Of a stretch of DNA of 64,000 bases, positions 56,501-64,000 are shown in pieces (position 1 is the first letter of the stretch; the number at the start of each line of letters is the position of its first letter). A program made the position numbers and the translations under genes. The notes under the pieces are model-generated. The model saw only the letters and a program-made list of their open reading frames with translations, was not told the DNA's origin and did not search any database. The DNA is from Acidobacteriaceae bacterium (GTDB lineage: Bacteria > Acidobacteriota > Terriglobia > Bryobacterales > Bryobacteraceae), in contig JAFAYL010000034.1 in NCBI GenBank assembly GCA_019240405.1, positions 124,001 through 188,000 on the forward strand. The letters are read 5' to 3'.

Positions 56501-56936
56501 CGAAGGCGACGTAGCGATGTTCGACTTCGAGGGCGACCCGGATGTGCCACTCAGCGAGCGGAGGATCAAGCGATGTCCGTTGCGCGATGTCGCGAGCATG
56601 CTCCTCTCGTTCGGATATGCGGCCCAGACCACGGTCCGGCAGCTAATGGTGGGAGAACGCGCCGAGGTTGCCAGCGTGCCGAGGCTTCGATTATGGGGCC
56701 GATTCTGGTATTCGCATGTGAGTGCCGCTTTCGTGCGAGGGTACTGGAATGCAGCGAACCACGCGCCATTTCTGCCGGATTCACAAGAAGATCAACAGTT
56801 GCTTTTGACAGCCAATTTACTGGAACGCGCGCTCTTGGATCTTCGCGCCGATATCAATGACAAGCCGGACCTGGCTGGGATGCCATTTCGCGTCATTCTG
56901 CATCTCCTGAATGCTGAGGCCGAGCGGCGGATGTAG
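53562..56936 (+). CDS. treS: Trehalose synthase fused to maltokinase-like domain (kinase motif degenerate)
   Basis: A 1124-residue fusion. Residues ~1-555 are GH13 trehalose synthase (maltose alpha-D-glucosyltransferase): GVDGFRLDAIPYLY nucleophile, LLAEANMWPED acid/base, FLRNHDELTLEM. The remainder is a maltokinase (Pep2/Mak) domain: N-lobe NTSIRYGDRFVLKLLRKVEPGPNPG and metal site AMFDFEGDPDVPLSERR. The catalytic loop, normally HGDYHLGQ, reads NGRLHLGH around residue 969, replacing the catalytic-loop Asp with Arg and the His with Asn. Trehalose synthase activity should be intact; kinase activity is doubtful. The start at ATG 53562 overlaps otsB by 38 bases, completing the otsA-otsB-treS operon. 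Confidence 0.92.
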   Translation: MQHSQILSGLEDDPLWYKDAILYELHVRAFYDKNGDGMGDFRGLAEKLDYLEDLGVTAIWLLPFCPSPWKDDGYDISDYRNVHPAYGTLRDFQNFLKEAHRRGLRVITELVINHTSDQHQWFQRSRKSEPGSRWRDFYVWSHTPDKYAGTRIIFKDFEPSNWSWDPVAKAYYWHRFYSHQPDLNFDSPLVQRAVMHTLDFWSQMGVDGFRLDAIPYLYEREGTNCENLPETHIFLKQLRQHLDAEYPNRMLLAEANMWPEDAVAYFGSGDECHVSFHFPLMPRLFMALRLEDRMPIVEILRRTPPIPETCQWAMFLRNHDELTLEMVTDEERDYMYRMYASDQRARINLGIRRRLAPLLGNDRPRVEVMNALLFSLPGTPVIYYGDEIGMGDNVYLGDRNGVRTPMQWSPDRNAGFSNANPQKLYLPVNIDPAYHYESINVEAQQDNPHSLLSWMKRLIALRKQYKAFGRGTLEFLQPSNQRAIVFLRRYEQETILVIANLSRFAQPVELDLHKFRGYTPVEMFGRTDFPVIGEPYYPLTLGPNSFYWFSLEQRSVPVSVSAPALDGGRQAVPIVAVPVLAGLWEDNTRAAIAAVLPKFLNARRWFRGRTRRYRSIEIIESIPLVPNKYFILLVRIEYTAGDPETYVVPLGSARGDEAQILQDEHPEALIAEVRAADGARSFLYAATVSDELLSLLLEAFARRKRFTAAGGILSAERNRRFRNLWGGTHPNLQPAHEPASEVNTSIRYGDRFVLKLLRKVEPGPNPGVEMGRVLTEQQTFAHVAPFAGSLEYTPDAGEPTTLAVLHGFVPNSGDAWRHTRDHLREFFEHTLPSKHSRVEVEGSAPTNIYALSFALRDAPEVAKEIIGPYLLLAEIMGRRTAEIHLIMAHPTSDPAFAPEPYNDFYRQSLYHSYAGLTSRRFEFVRQRYSDMAEDVRVLAAKVLEQESAIESKFRAIFDRRVHSVRTRYNGRLHLGHFLITEGDVAMFDFEGDPDVPLSERRIKRCPLRDVASMLLSFGYAAQTTVRQLMVGERAEVASVPRLRLWGRFWYSHVSAAFVRGYWNAANHAPFLPDSQEDQQLLLTANLLERALLDLRADINDKPDLAGMPFRVILHLLNAEAERRM

Positions 56937-56947
56937 GAAGCCCAAGT

Positions 56948-57727
56948 TCATTCTGCTAAAAAATTCTCTAGCCTGACGTCGCTCTCCGCGATCAGTTTTC
57001 GAATGCGAGGCGAGGTGAGGGCTTCGAGCTCGCGTAATCGGCATTCCTTCAGGCGAGTGCGTGCGCTGAGTAGTTCCGGGCCGGCAAAACCGGGGTGACA
57101 CATGAACTCCGTCATACCGTCGGGCAAAGCGCGAATCGCAGAAGCAAATGCTTCTTCAGTAAGCGAACCGGTCAGGCGAAATCCAAGGAAGTGATCTGTC
57201 ATTCTCACGTTGTAGTCGCTTGTCAAGCGGGCATAGTATCCGCGCGCGAGGCGGAACGGAGCGCCGCTCCACAGCGAGATCGCGTCAAATGGAAGTCGTA
57301 CATAGCGCATACCAAATTCATGGGCGAGGCGGACAACAACTCGGAAGACCGCCGGCCATATATGTGTGTGTTTGTGCGAATCGAGATGCGTGGGCCGCAG
57401 CCTTGTTGCTACGATCCTCTCGATTTGCGCGCGAAGCTCCGCGTAAATGTCGAGTTGCTTTCGAGAGAGCGCAATAAGGAGTTGGCGAACAGTTTCGGGC
57501 AAGGGCCGGCCAGTCAGCAAAGAATTTCCTTGAACTAATACCAGGTGGCAACCGATATCGAGCGTGGCTGTCTCTCGAGCCAATCGCACCGCGTCATCGA
57601 AAGCGGCGCCATTCGCCATCAGTGTCGTTGCTGTAAGGACGCCTTCGCGATGGGCATGGACAATCCCTGCGTTTACATCATGCGTGAAGCCGAAATCGTC
57701 GGCATTAACCACCAGCCGCTTCGACAC
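56948..57727 (-). CDS. hpnK: ChbG/HpnK-family carbohydrate deacetylase
   Basis: A 259-residue YdjC-type deacetylase. Metal and catalytic residues are visible: NADDFGFTHDVNAGI, HLDSHKHTHIWP and EFMCHPGFAG. Relatives deacetylate chito-oligosaccharides (ChbG) or act in hopanoid head-group synthesis (HpnK). It starts at GTG three bases after the mlaD stop, so it belongs to the mlaE-mlaF-mlaD operon, which favours a lipid-linked substrate over chitin. No other hopanoid gene is in the window, so the symbol is tentative. Confidence 0.82.
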   Translation of the reverse strand: MSKRLVVNADDFGFTHDVNAGIVHAHREGVLTATTLMANGAAFDDAVRLARETATLDIGCHLVLVQGNSLLTGRPLPETVRQLLIALSRKQLDIYAELRAQIERIVATRLRPTHLDSHKHTHIWPAVFRVVVRLAHEFGMRYVRLPFDAISLWSGAPFRLARGYYARLTSDYNVRMTDHFLGFRLTGSLTEEAFASAIRALPDGMTEFMCHPGFAGPELLSARTRLKECRLRELEALTSPRIRKLIAESDVRLENFLAE

Positions 57728-57730
57728 GCT

Positions 57731-58807
57731 TCAGAAAACTGCCAGCTTGATCCTCAGGAACTTTTTCGGGTTCGCGCGAAAGTCCTTTAACAGCTCGTGG
57801 AGCTCGCGTGTCGTGCCGGTGGCCGCATCGTATAACTGCGGATTAACCAGAAGCTGCCCGACGGTCCCATTTCCAGAGTTGACCTTGTCGATAGTGAGAT
57901 TGATTTTGTCCAGTGTGGCCGAGAGCTGTTTCGCAAGCTGATCGTTGGTCAACAACTGTCCTGCTGTGCCCTTGCCTGCATTGAGGTTCGTAAGCATCGT
58001 GTTGAGCTGATTCAGCGAGCTATCGAGATCGTTGTAGACTTTCGGATCCTTCAATAAAAGCCCCGCAGTACCTTGCCCTTGTTGAAGTCCTTGCGTGATC
58101 TGATCGACCCTGGTTAGCGTCGCTTGGATTTGGTCGTACATCGCGTTGTCATTGATTAGATGCCCGATAGTCCCAGTTTTGGAATTCAAAGTGGTCGCCA
58201 AGAGCTGGACTTGATTTACTGTCTGAACGAGGGTGTTGTAAAGGGTTTCATCAACTAGCAGCTTGCCGATCGTGCCCTTCCCCACCTCGACCTGGCCCAC
58301 GATGTCCTGAATCCTGGTGAGGATCGCCTGGGCAGAATCTAGCACGCCAAAACCCTGTGCAACGAGTTGCTGAAATTCTTGGGTATTGGCTGATTTGAGA
58401 GTCGCACCGGGCCGAACGGTTTCTTGATTCTTTCCCTTATTGATCTGAAGAAACTTCGTGCTGCCGAGGAGGTTATCCGAAGCAATCGTTGCGAGAGAAT
58501 CGTCTGGAATTTGCCTCAGCATGTCCTCATCAACCACGAAATCGACCTTGATAATGCGCTGGGGATCGGTTTGTCCGGAGAGAGCGACATCGCTGATCTG
58601 CCCCGCTCCGATGCCGTTAATGCGGACGGGCGAGCCAGGTGTCAACCCTGCTGCATCCGCCACATAGACATGCAGAGTTGCTTGTTTCTTGAACCACGAC
58701 AGGTTTCCGGTGAGCAGAAATACCAGCAGAGTGACAAAGAATAGCGCCGCTATACCCAAAATTCCAACTTTCAATTGCGCCAGATTTACTTTTTGTTTAC
58801 TTGGCAT
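57731..58807 (-). CDS. mlaD: MCE/MlaD-family lipid-binding protein with C-terminal repeats
   Basis: A 358-residue protein: one N-terminal membrane helix (VGILGIAALFFVTLLVFLLTG), an MCE domain (VADAAGLTPGSPVRINGIGAGQISDV) and a long C-terminal helical region. That region holds five copies of the motif G-x-G-T-x-G-x-L-L (KGTIGKLL, TGTIGHLI, QGTAGLLL, KGTAGQLL, NGTVGQLL) at ~35-residue steps, each following an amphipathic helix. MlaD proteins form hexameric rings that pass lipids between membranes; extended C-termini in other MCE proteins form needles or barrels. It lies between mlaF (2-base gap) and hpnK (3-base gap). Confidence 0.9.
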   Translation of the reverse strand: MPSKQKVNLAQLKVGILGIAALFFVTLLVFLLTGNLSWFKKQATLHVYVADAAGLTPGSPVRINGIGAGQISDVALSGQTDPQRIIKVDFVVDEDMLRQIPDDSLATIASDNLLGSTKFLQINKGKNQETVRPGATLKSANTQEFQQLVAQGFGVLDSAQAILTRIQDIVGQVEVGKGTIGKLLVDETLYNTLVQTVNQVQLLATTLNSKTGTIGHLINDNAMYDQIQATLTRVDQITQGLQQGQGTAGLLLKDPKVYNDLDSSLNQLNTMLTNLNAGKGTAGQLLTNDQLAKQLSATLDKINLTIDKVNSGNGTVGQLLVNPQLYDAATGTTRELHELLKDFRANPKKFLRIKLAVF

Positions 58808-58809
58808 AA

Positions 58810-59655
58810 CTAGGCCTCGTGTCTAACGAATCTCTTCACATAATCATCGTCGCAACTTTCGAGTTCGCGACGTGTGCCAAGGAAGATCACCTCTCCCTCT
58901 TTCATCACAATGAATTTGGTTCGGCTATGACTTGGGTCCGTCTGCTCTTCTTCGGGCACGGGAACAAGCTCGGCTCGCTCCGGATTGTAACGGAAATTCG
59001 CCATCAGCTCGCCGTCCTGGTAGCGATGAGTCACGATCAACGATGTTGTGTTTCGAACATCCCTCTCTTTGGCAACGAGAGCCATAATCGTGTTCGCCGT
59101 GATCGGGTCCAATCCCGCAGTGGGCGAATCGTAAAGTATAAGCGGGGGTTCCGTAACGATTGCCCGGGCGATTCCCACGCGCCTGCGCATTCCGCCTGAG
59201 AGCTCACTCGGGAATTTATCGAAAGTCTGCTCCAGCTCGACGAACCGGAGAGCCTCGCGGGCACGCTGATCCGCTTCGCTTTGTAAAGATGCTTCATCAC
59301 CTTGCCGGCCGGTTGGCTGCTGATTCATTAAGGGGTATTCGACGTTTTCACCGATTGAAAGAGAATCAAACAGAGCGCCTTCCTGGAACAACATCCCCGC
59401 GCGGCCGCGAAGTGAATAGAGCTCGTGCTCCTTCCGCGACGTTACCTCTTCACCAAATATCTTGATCGTTCCCTCATCCACATGAACCAGGCCAATTACC
59501 GCCTTGAGCAATGTTGTCTTTCCACTGCCTGCCGCGCCCAAGATAATCCGCGTCTCACCGGCTTTTAAGGCAAGAGAGACATTGCGCAGCGCCCACGTCC
59601 CTTCATATTGAAGACTGACGCGCTGAAAGTCCAGAACCGAAGATTCGTCAGGCAC
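58810..59655 (-). CDS. mlaF: MCE-system ABC ATPase (MlaF-like), Walker B Glu replaced by Ser
   Basis: A 281-residue ABC ATPase. Walker A is GAAGSGKTTLL, the signature is ELSGGMRRRVGIARAI and the H-loop is LIVTHRYQD. The Walker B region reads LILYDSPTAGLDP, with Ser (residue 177) where the catalytic Glu normally stands. It may be a normal variant in acidobacterial MCE ATPases, or hydrolysis may be slow. It starts at GTG between mlaE (6-base gap) and mlaD. With MlaE it powers lipid transfer across the inner membrane. Confidence 0.92.
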   Translation of the reverse strand: MPDESSVLDFQRVSLQYEGTWALRNVSLALKAGETRIILGAAGSGKTTLLKAVIGLVHVDEGTIKIFGEEVTSRKEHELYSLRGRAGMLFQEGALFDSLSIGENVEYPLMNQQPTGRQGDEASLQSEADQRAREALRFVELEQTFDKFPSELSGGMRRRVGIARAIVTEPPLILYDSPTAGLDPITANTIMALVAKERDVRNTTSLIVTHRYQDGELMANFRYNPERAELVPVPEEEQTDPSHSRTKFIVMKEGEVIFLGTRRELESCDDDYVKRFVRHEA

Positions 59656-59661
59656 GGCGAC

Positions 59662-60486
59662 TCACAAATTCACAAAGATCTTGTCAATTAAGAACGTGAC
59701 GAAAAAGATCCATATAGAGGCTGCAACAACTGCCTGCGTGGTTGCTCGTCCAACGCCCTGCGTGCCTCCGGTTGTGCGCAAGCCGTAAAAGCATCCGATA
59801 AGCGCAATAAGCATTCCAAAGACGAAAGGTTTTCCCAGGCCTTGCCCCAGATCGTTCAATACGAGCGCGCGCCATGAGGTGGACCAGTATTGTTCGCTTG
59901 TAATGAGACGCAGAAGAGGAACTGCGACGACGAAGGCCCCAAATAAGCCGATTGCATCCGCAACTACAGTCAGGCATGGGAGCATGATCGCTGTTGCCGT
60001 GAGCCGTGGGGTAACAAGTTTTTGCACCGGGTCGGTGCCCAGCGCTCGCATGGCATCGATCTGTTCGGTGACTTTCATCGACCCCAGCTCGCTGGCGATA
60101 CCAGATGCATTGCGGCCGGCAACAAGCAAAGCTGTGAGCACCGGCCCGAGCTCGCGAACTAGTGTCAGCGAGACGATGGCGCCCACTTGGCTGCTCGCGC
60201 CATAGGTATTCAGCGCGCGCGACATTTGAAGGGCAATAATCGCTCCGCTGAAGGCGCCTGTGAGGATCACAATCGGGAGGCTGCCCACGCCGATGATGTC
60301 CATTTGTAGAAAGACATCGTCGTAATAGTGCGGCCGGCGGACAACGTTGCGAAAAGCCAGCCCGGCGAGGATTAAGAATTCCTGGAATGATCCAATCCAA
60401 GTCGTCAGGAATCGGAGCAAGCAGGAGCTCCCGGCAACGACCTCGCCCTCATATTGCACGATGCTAGCACGGCCTGACGAGTTCAC
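59662..60486 (-). CDS. mlaE: MCE-system permease (MlaE)
   Basis: A 274-residue MlaE-family membrane protein. The conserved segments are LPIVILTGAFSGAIIALQMS, VRELGPVLTALLVAGRNASGIASELGSMKVTEQIDA, including the cytoplasmic coupling helix EQIDAMRALGTDP that contacts the ATPase, and the C-terminal FGMLIALIGCFYGL. It is the first gene of mlaE-mlaF-mlaD-hpnK and starts at GTG. No mlaB or mlaC gene is present in the window. It is divergent from the third TonB receptor (84-base gap). Confidence 0.93.
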   Translation of the reverse strand: MNSSGRASIVQYEGEVVAGSSCLLRFLTTWIGSFQEFLILAGLAFRNVVRRPHYYDDVFLQMDIIGVGSLPIVILTGAFSGAIIALQMSRALNTYGASSQVGAIVSLTLVRELGPVLTALLVAGRNASGIASELGSMKVTEQIDAMRALGTDPVQKLVTPRLTATAIMLPCLTVVADAIGLFGAFVVAVPLLRLITSEQYWSTSWRALVLNDLGQGLGKPFVFGMLIALIGCFYGLRTTGGTQGVGRATTQAVVAASIWIFFVTFLIDKIFVNL

Positions 60487-60570
60487 ACAGGATTCGGACT
60501 GACGTGTAACCTCCCCTAACGTCCAGTCACCTTAATAACGAATACACGCGAAAATCGAGCGGTATCGATC

Positions 60571-63500
60571 TTGATCCGGCACTTTGCTATTTTTCGTTTC
60601 GCCTGGCTATTGCTCGCTGTATCCGAAGGACTGTTTGCGCAAACCGGAATTGTTAGCTCCGGTAACCAGCCAATTCCCGGTGCGGTGATCACCGCGACAA
60701 AGGAAGGTCAAACGATTTCCACCGTAACTGGACCGGACGGCCGTTATGCATTTCCTGCGATTGCCCCCGGGCCATGGAGCGTGACGGTAGAGATGTTCGG
60801 ATTCGAGCCTCTTAAACAAACAGTCGATTACTCGACCGCCAAAGGTCCGGTAACTTTTCAGTTGCAGTTGAAACCATCTCCATTAGCGGCGCGCGTCCAG
60901 CGATTCACGGCCCGTAACAGCGGAACCGGTCCATCGGGAAATCGAAATGCAAACGCGCAGCAAATCGATCAAGAGCTGCAGACCGAACTCGCTTCGCAGC
61001 AGCAGAGTGCTGCGCCTCAATCTGCCGGGAACGTAAGCACCAACGAGGCATTCCTGGTTTCGGGCAGCCTCAGCCCCGGCATGGCGCAAAATGCCCAGCC
61101 CGATTCCGGACCCGACACGAGATTTCAAATGGGTCCTAGCATCACTGGTTTCGGAGCCGCTTCCGGAAATAATCCGAGTGTGCCCGGATTCGGCAGTTCA
61201 CCGGGACAAGGAGGATTTGGCGGCGGATTCGGAAGTCCCGGCGGCGGCCGGGGCGGGTTTGGCGGACCTGGCGGCGCTCGGACACCCAGTGCTCGCGGCG
61301 GACGCGGGCCGGGCGCTCAATTCGGCAATAGACGACGCCAAAATCAAATCCGCGGCCAAATGTCGTTTACGTTGGCCAACTCGGCCGTGAATGCGAAACC
61401 GTTCTCGTTGAACGGCCTCGATATCCCACAAGCCGCCTACGCTCAAAGCCGTTTCAGTCTTATCGTCGGCGGTCCGCTTTCACTCCCCAAGCTCGTGAAA
61501 GATCCAAGCACGCAGTTTTTCATCACTTATTTTGGAACTCGCGCGCGTGATCCGGAGCTATTTACCGAAACCGTTCCAACGGATGCCGAACGACTAGGCA
61601 ATTTCTCGCAAGCAACTCAGTCACTCGGGACGACCGCGACGAATGTGCCCGTTGTGATCTTTAATCCGTCGACACATCAGCCATTTCCAGGCAACCTGAT
61701 TTCTTCCACTCTCTTGAATCCAATCGCGCTCGGCCTGCTCCGCTACTATCCGCTTCCGAACGAGCCTGGCAATGCGAACAACTATCAATACGAAACGGCA
61801 CAAGTGGGGAACACAGATAACCTGGGCGTTCGCGTCCAGCGCAACGTCACGAAGGATGATCGGCTCGCGCTCAACTTCCAATATCAAGATCGGGATGGCA
61901 CGACCGCACAGCCCTTCGGATATTTCGATAACACCAGCGGATACGGCATGAATGTCCAACTACAGTGGACTCGCAATCTCGGCGCAACTGCGCTCAGCAA
62001 TGCTCAGGTGCGTTTTAATCGGAACGCGAATACCATTAATCCGTTCTTTGCCTCAGGCCCGAACATCGCCACGGACCTAGGGATTCAGGGTACGTCTTCG
62101 AATCCACTTGATTTCGGGCCGCCTACGCTGAATTTCACTAATTTCGCGACACTGAGCGACGGAATAGCGACTCTCACTCGCAACCAGACGCAAGGGGGGA
62201 GTGAAAGCGTGAGCGTATTGAAAGGTCTCCATAGCATCACGATTGGTGGCGGTTATACCCGAGCCGACTTGAGCACCGTCACCGATCCAAACGGTCGCGG
62301 CACGCTCAATTTTACGGGGCTTGCGACGAGTGCCCTAGGACCGGATGGCCGCCCAGTACCGGGGACGGGATACGATCTTGCAGATTTCTTGCTCGGCTAT
62401 CCTCAGTCGAGCTCGATCCGCTACGGCGATACCAGCAATTATTTCTTGCAAAACCAGTGGAACGCATACGCGCAGGATGAATGGAAACTGCGCCCGAGCT
62501 TCACTCTTCTTTTAGGCATCCGCTACGAGTACTTCTCGCCATTCGCCGAGAAGTATGGAAGAATGGCCAACCTCGATATCGCTTCCGGTTTTAGCAATGT
62601 AGCTCTCGTGACCCCAACCAAGCCGGGACCCTATACTGGCGCATTCCCTAGCGGGCTGATCAACCCGGATTACAAGGATTGGTCCCCGCGAGTCGCGCTC
62701 GCCTGGAAAATTCCATGGATCAAGCGGTCGACCATTTTCCGCGCCGGATACGGAATCTACTACAACGGGCAAGCCTATATTCAATTCGCATCGCAACTTG
62801 CCCAGCAGCCTCCATTTGCTGTTTCAAACACAGTGAACACGAGTGATCTTGAGGTCTTGACACTTGAGCGAGGCTTCCGGACCACGACCCCTCATGACAT
62901 CACGAATACATTCGCCGTAGATCGCTTCTATCGAACGCCTTATGCGGGTACTTGGAACGCAACGCTTCAACACGAACTTCCGGGCGGCTTTTTTGTGGAA
63001 CTCGGCTATCTGGGAACGAAGGGAACACATCTTGATGTGAGAACCCTTCCGAATCAGCCACCGCCTGGGAGTGGATTCTCGCCTGCCGAGCGCAACCAAT
63101 TGGGTCGCGCAGTCGGATTTATTTATGATTCCTCGATTGGCAACTCTATTTTCAACGCGCTTCAGGTTCGCGCGGTAAGGCGATTCAACAGAGGCATCTC
63201 GATCAATCTCTTCTATCAGTACGCAAAATCCATTGACGATTCCTCAACGTTCGGCGGTGCGGGCAATACCGTCGCGCAAAACTGGCTCAACATAGCGGCG
63301 GACAGGGGACTCTCGAGCTTCGATGTTCGACATGAATTGAATGGAACCTTTGTATGGACATCGCCCATAGGCTCTGCCGGATCGCGATTTGCTCCTGACA
63401 CGCTATCCGGGAGACTGCTGAAAGACTGGCAACTCAGCGGCAGCATTACCGGCCAAACCGGAAATCCTCTTACAGCTCGCGTTCTCGGTAACACGGCACA

Positions 63501-63858
63501 GCTCGGTCAAACCGGAGGAATCGGAAGCGAGCGCGCGGAGGCGACGGGCCAGCCAGTTGATACTGGATCCGGTTTTTTCAATCTGGATGCGTTTACCGTG
63601 CCCCCTCCGGGCCTGTATGGAAATGCGGGGCGCAATACGATTCCAGGGCCCGGATTATTCACTGTAAATCTTGCATTCGCGCGATCCTTTCAGCTCAGCG
63701 AGCGGCGGCGTCTGGAGTTTCGCGTTGAAGGCAATAACGTGCTGAATCATGTTAACTACACGAACCTGTATACGGTAGTAAATGCGGTTAATTACGGTTT
63801 CCCGAGCGCGGCTGGTGCGATGCGCACGCTCGATGCTGTCGTGAGGTTCCGGTTTTGA
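60571..63858 (+). CDS. TonB-dependent receptor, Oar-like, with Gly-rich N-terminal insert
   Basis: A 1095-residue outer-membrane receptor starting at TTG. It has a signal peptide (FAWLLLAVSEGLFAQ), a carboxypeptidase-regulatory domain (AVITATKEGQTISTVTGPDGRYAFPAI), then a low-complexity stretch at residues ~205-255 rich in Gly (GQGGFGGGFGSPGGGRGGF) before a barrel ending in VVRFRF. The plug region is atypical and short compared with the receptor at 21276: the SLPLNGR-type plug motif is not obvious. It is followed with TTGA overlap by a VWA-like protein, a pairing seen often in Acidobacteriota. Confidence 0.88.
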   Translation: MIRHFAIFRFAWLLLAVSEGLFAQTGIVSSGNQPIPGAVITATKEGQTISTVTGPDGRYAFPAIAPGPWSVTVEMFGFEPLKQTVDYSTAKGPVTFQLQLKPSPLAARVQRFTARNSGTGPSGNRNANAQQIDQELQTELASQQQSAAPQSAGNVSTNEAFLVSGSLSPGMAQNAQPDSGPDTRFQMGPSITGFGAASGNNPSVPGFGSSPGQGGFGGGFGSPGGGRGGFGGPGGARTPSARGGRGPGAQFGNRRRQNQIRGQMSFTLANSAVNAKPFSLNGLDIPQAAYAQSRFSLIVGGPLSLPKLVKDPSTQFFITYFGTRARDPELFTETVPTDAERLGNFSQATQSLGTTATNVPVVIFNPSTHQPFPGNLISSTLLNPIALGLLRYYPLPNEPGNANNYQYETAQVGNTDNLGVRVQRNVTKDDRLALNFQYQDRDGTTAQPFGYFDNTSGYGMNVQLQWTRNLGATALSNAQVRFNRNANTINPFFASGPNIATDLGIQGTSSNPLDFGPPTLNFTNFATLSDGIATLTRNQTQGGSESVSVLKGLHSITIGGGYTRADLSTVTDPNGRGTLNFTGLATSALGPDGRPVPGTGYDLADFLLGYPQSSSIRYGDTSNYFLQNQWNAYAQDEWKLRPSFTLLLGIRYEYFSPFAEKYGRMANLDIASGFSNVALVTPTKPGPYTGAFPSGLINPDYKDWSPRVALAWKIPWIKRSTIFRAGYGIYYNGQAYIQFASQLAQQPPFAVSNTVNTSDLEVLTLERGFRTTTPHDITNTFAVDRFYRTPYAGTWNATLQHELPGGFFVELGYLGTKGTHLDVRTLPNQPPPGSGFSPAERNQLGRAVGFIYDSSIGNSIFNALQVRAVRRFNRGISINLFYQYAKSIDDSSTFGGAGNTVAQNWLNIAADRGLSSFDVRHELNGTFVWTSPIGSAGSRFAPDTLSGRLLKDWQLSGSITGQTGNPLTARVLGNTAQLGQTGGIGSERAEATGQPVDTGSGFFNLDAFTVPPPGLYGNAGRNTIPGPGLFTVNLAFARSFQLSERRRLEFRVEGNNVLNHVNYTNLYTVVNAVNYGFPSAAGAMRTLDAVVRFRF

Positions 63859-64000
63859 GATTCGCCAGCTTCATCTTAATTCCCGCTTTAGTCCTCGAGC
63901 CCGCGCTCCCGCAGCAAATCCCTACTTTCTCGACCACGACGAATTTAGTCGTCGTAAACGTAACCGTCGTCGATCGCAACGGCAAGCCGGTTGAAAATCT
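63855..64000 (+). CDS. VWFA-related exported protein, 3' partial
   Basis: The first 48 codons of a protein that continues beyond the window. A TTG start overlaps the receptor stop (TTGA). A short signal (FASFILIPALVLEPALPQQ) is followed by TTTNLVVVNVTVVDRNGKPVENL, the opening typical of the acidobacterial VWFA-related domain family (TIGR03436-like). Too little is present to confirm the VWA domain itself. Confidence 0.6.
   Translation, partial: MRFASFILIPALVLEPALPQQIPTFSTTTNLVVVNVTVVDRNGKPVEN

Noticed and set aside
57850-58290. Possible CRISPR-like or DNA tandem repeat
   Set aside because: The periodicity is at protein level (GxGTxGxLL) with divergent codons; it is inside the mlaD coding sequence and has no leader or cas genes.
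1-64000. rRNA, tRNA, insertion sequences, prophage or integron
   Set aside because: Intergenic gaps are short and contain no cloverleaf, rRNA-like or terminal-inverted-repeat/transposase signals that I could identify.

Overview
The window looks like chromosomal DNA from a soil-type Acidobacteriota, most likely a Solibacter/Bryobacterales-like member of the Terriglobia. This placement rests on gene content, not on a search: three long Oar-like TonB-dependent receptors with carboxypeptidase-regulatory domains, a TIGR02999-type sigma factor sitting directly upstream of a Ser/Thr kinase-TPR protein, the start of a VWFA-related (TIGR03436-like) exported protein, a Kgd-type E2-E1 2-oxoglutarate enzyme, and dense gene packing with many TTGA/GTGA/ATGA overlaps. 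There is no rRNA, tRNA, CRISPR array, transposase or phage gene that I can see. No stretch longer than about 160 bases lacks a gene.

Region 1 (1-29366) is a catabolic island. It begins with the tail of a TonB-dependent receptor, then has two exported glycoside hydrolases (GH31 and a GH39-like clan-A enzyme) on the minus strand. On the plus strand follow ApbE, a DUF362 protein, an unknown exported protein and an exported amidohydrolase/deacetylase. A minus-strand operon holds RraA-like, SelA-like PLP enzyme, RidA-like and an ACS-type MFS transporter. A plus-strand operon holds a di-heme cytochrome c, an SMP-30 lactonase, a second SelA-like PLP enzyme, a PQQ dehydrogenase and a CBM9-like protein. 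After these come a second TonB receptor, an AGE-family epimerase, a TPR protein, a Tat-signal microprotein and an amidase. Apart from the MFS carrier and the amidase, nearly every product begins with a Sec or Tat signal, including families that are normally cytoplasmic (RraA, RidA, PLP enzymes). I infer an extracytoplasmic route: glycan hydrolysis, PQQ oxidation feeding cytochrome c, lactone opening, deacetylation, PLP-dependent ammonia elimination, RidA hydrolysis of the imine, RraA-type aldol cleavage, and MFS uptake of the acids. This is the best candidate for an undescribed system here.

Region 2 (29363-41122) is mostly housekeeping and signalling: a ZIP-like transporter and cupin, the kinase-TPR/sigma pair, a GNAT acetyltransferase, a fructose-6-phosphate aldolase/transaldolase, Sua5, release factor 2 with an intact programmed +1 frameshift site (its true start lies outside the ORF track model), and the fused 2-oxoglutarate enzyme.

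Region 3 (41119-49474) is a tripartite RND efflux operon (MFP-RND-TolC), divergent from a NarL-type response regulator whose apparent partner kinase converges on it with overlapping stop codons, followed by a 51-residue DUF3309 membrane protein.

Region 4 (49526-64000) contains a GH27 alpha-galactosidase, a trehalose operon (otsA-otsB-treS/maltokinase fusion, with a visibly degenerate kinase motif), a ChbG/HpnK-like deacetylase co-transcribed with an MCE-type lipid transporter (mlaE-mlaF-mlaD), a third TonB receptor with a glycine-rich insert, and the start of the VWA-like protein that runs off the end of the window.
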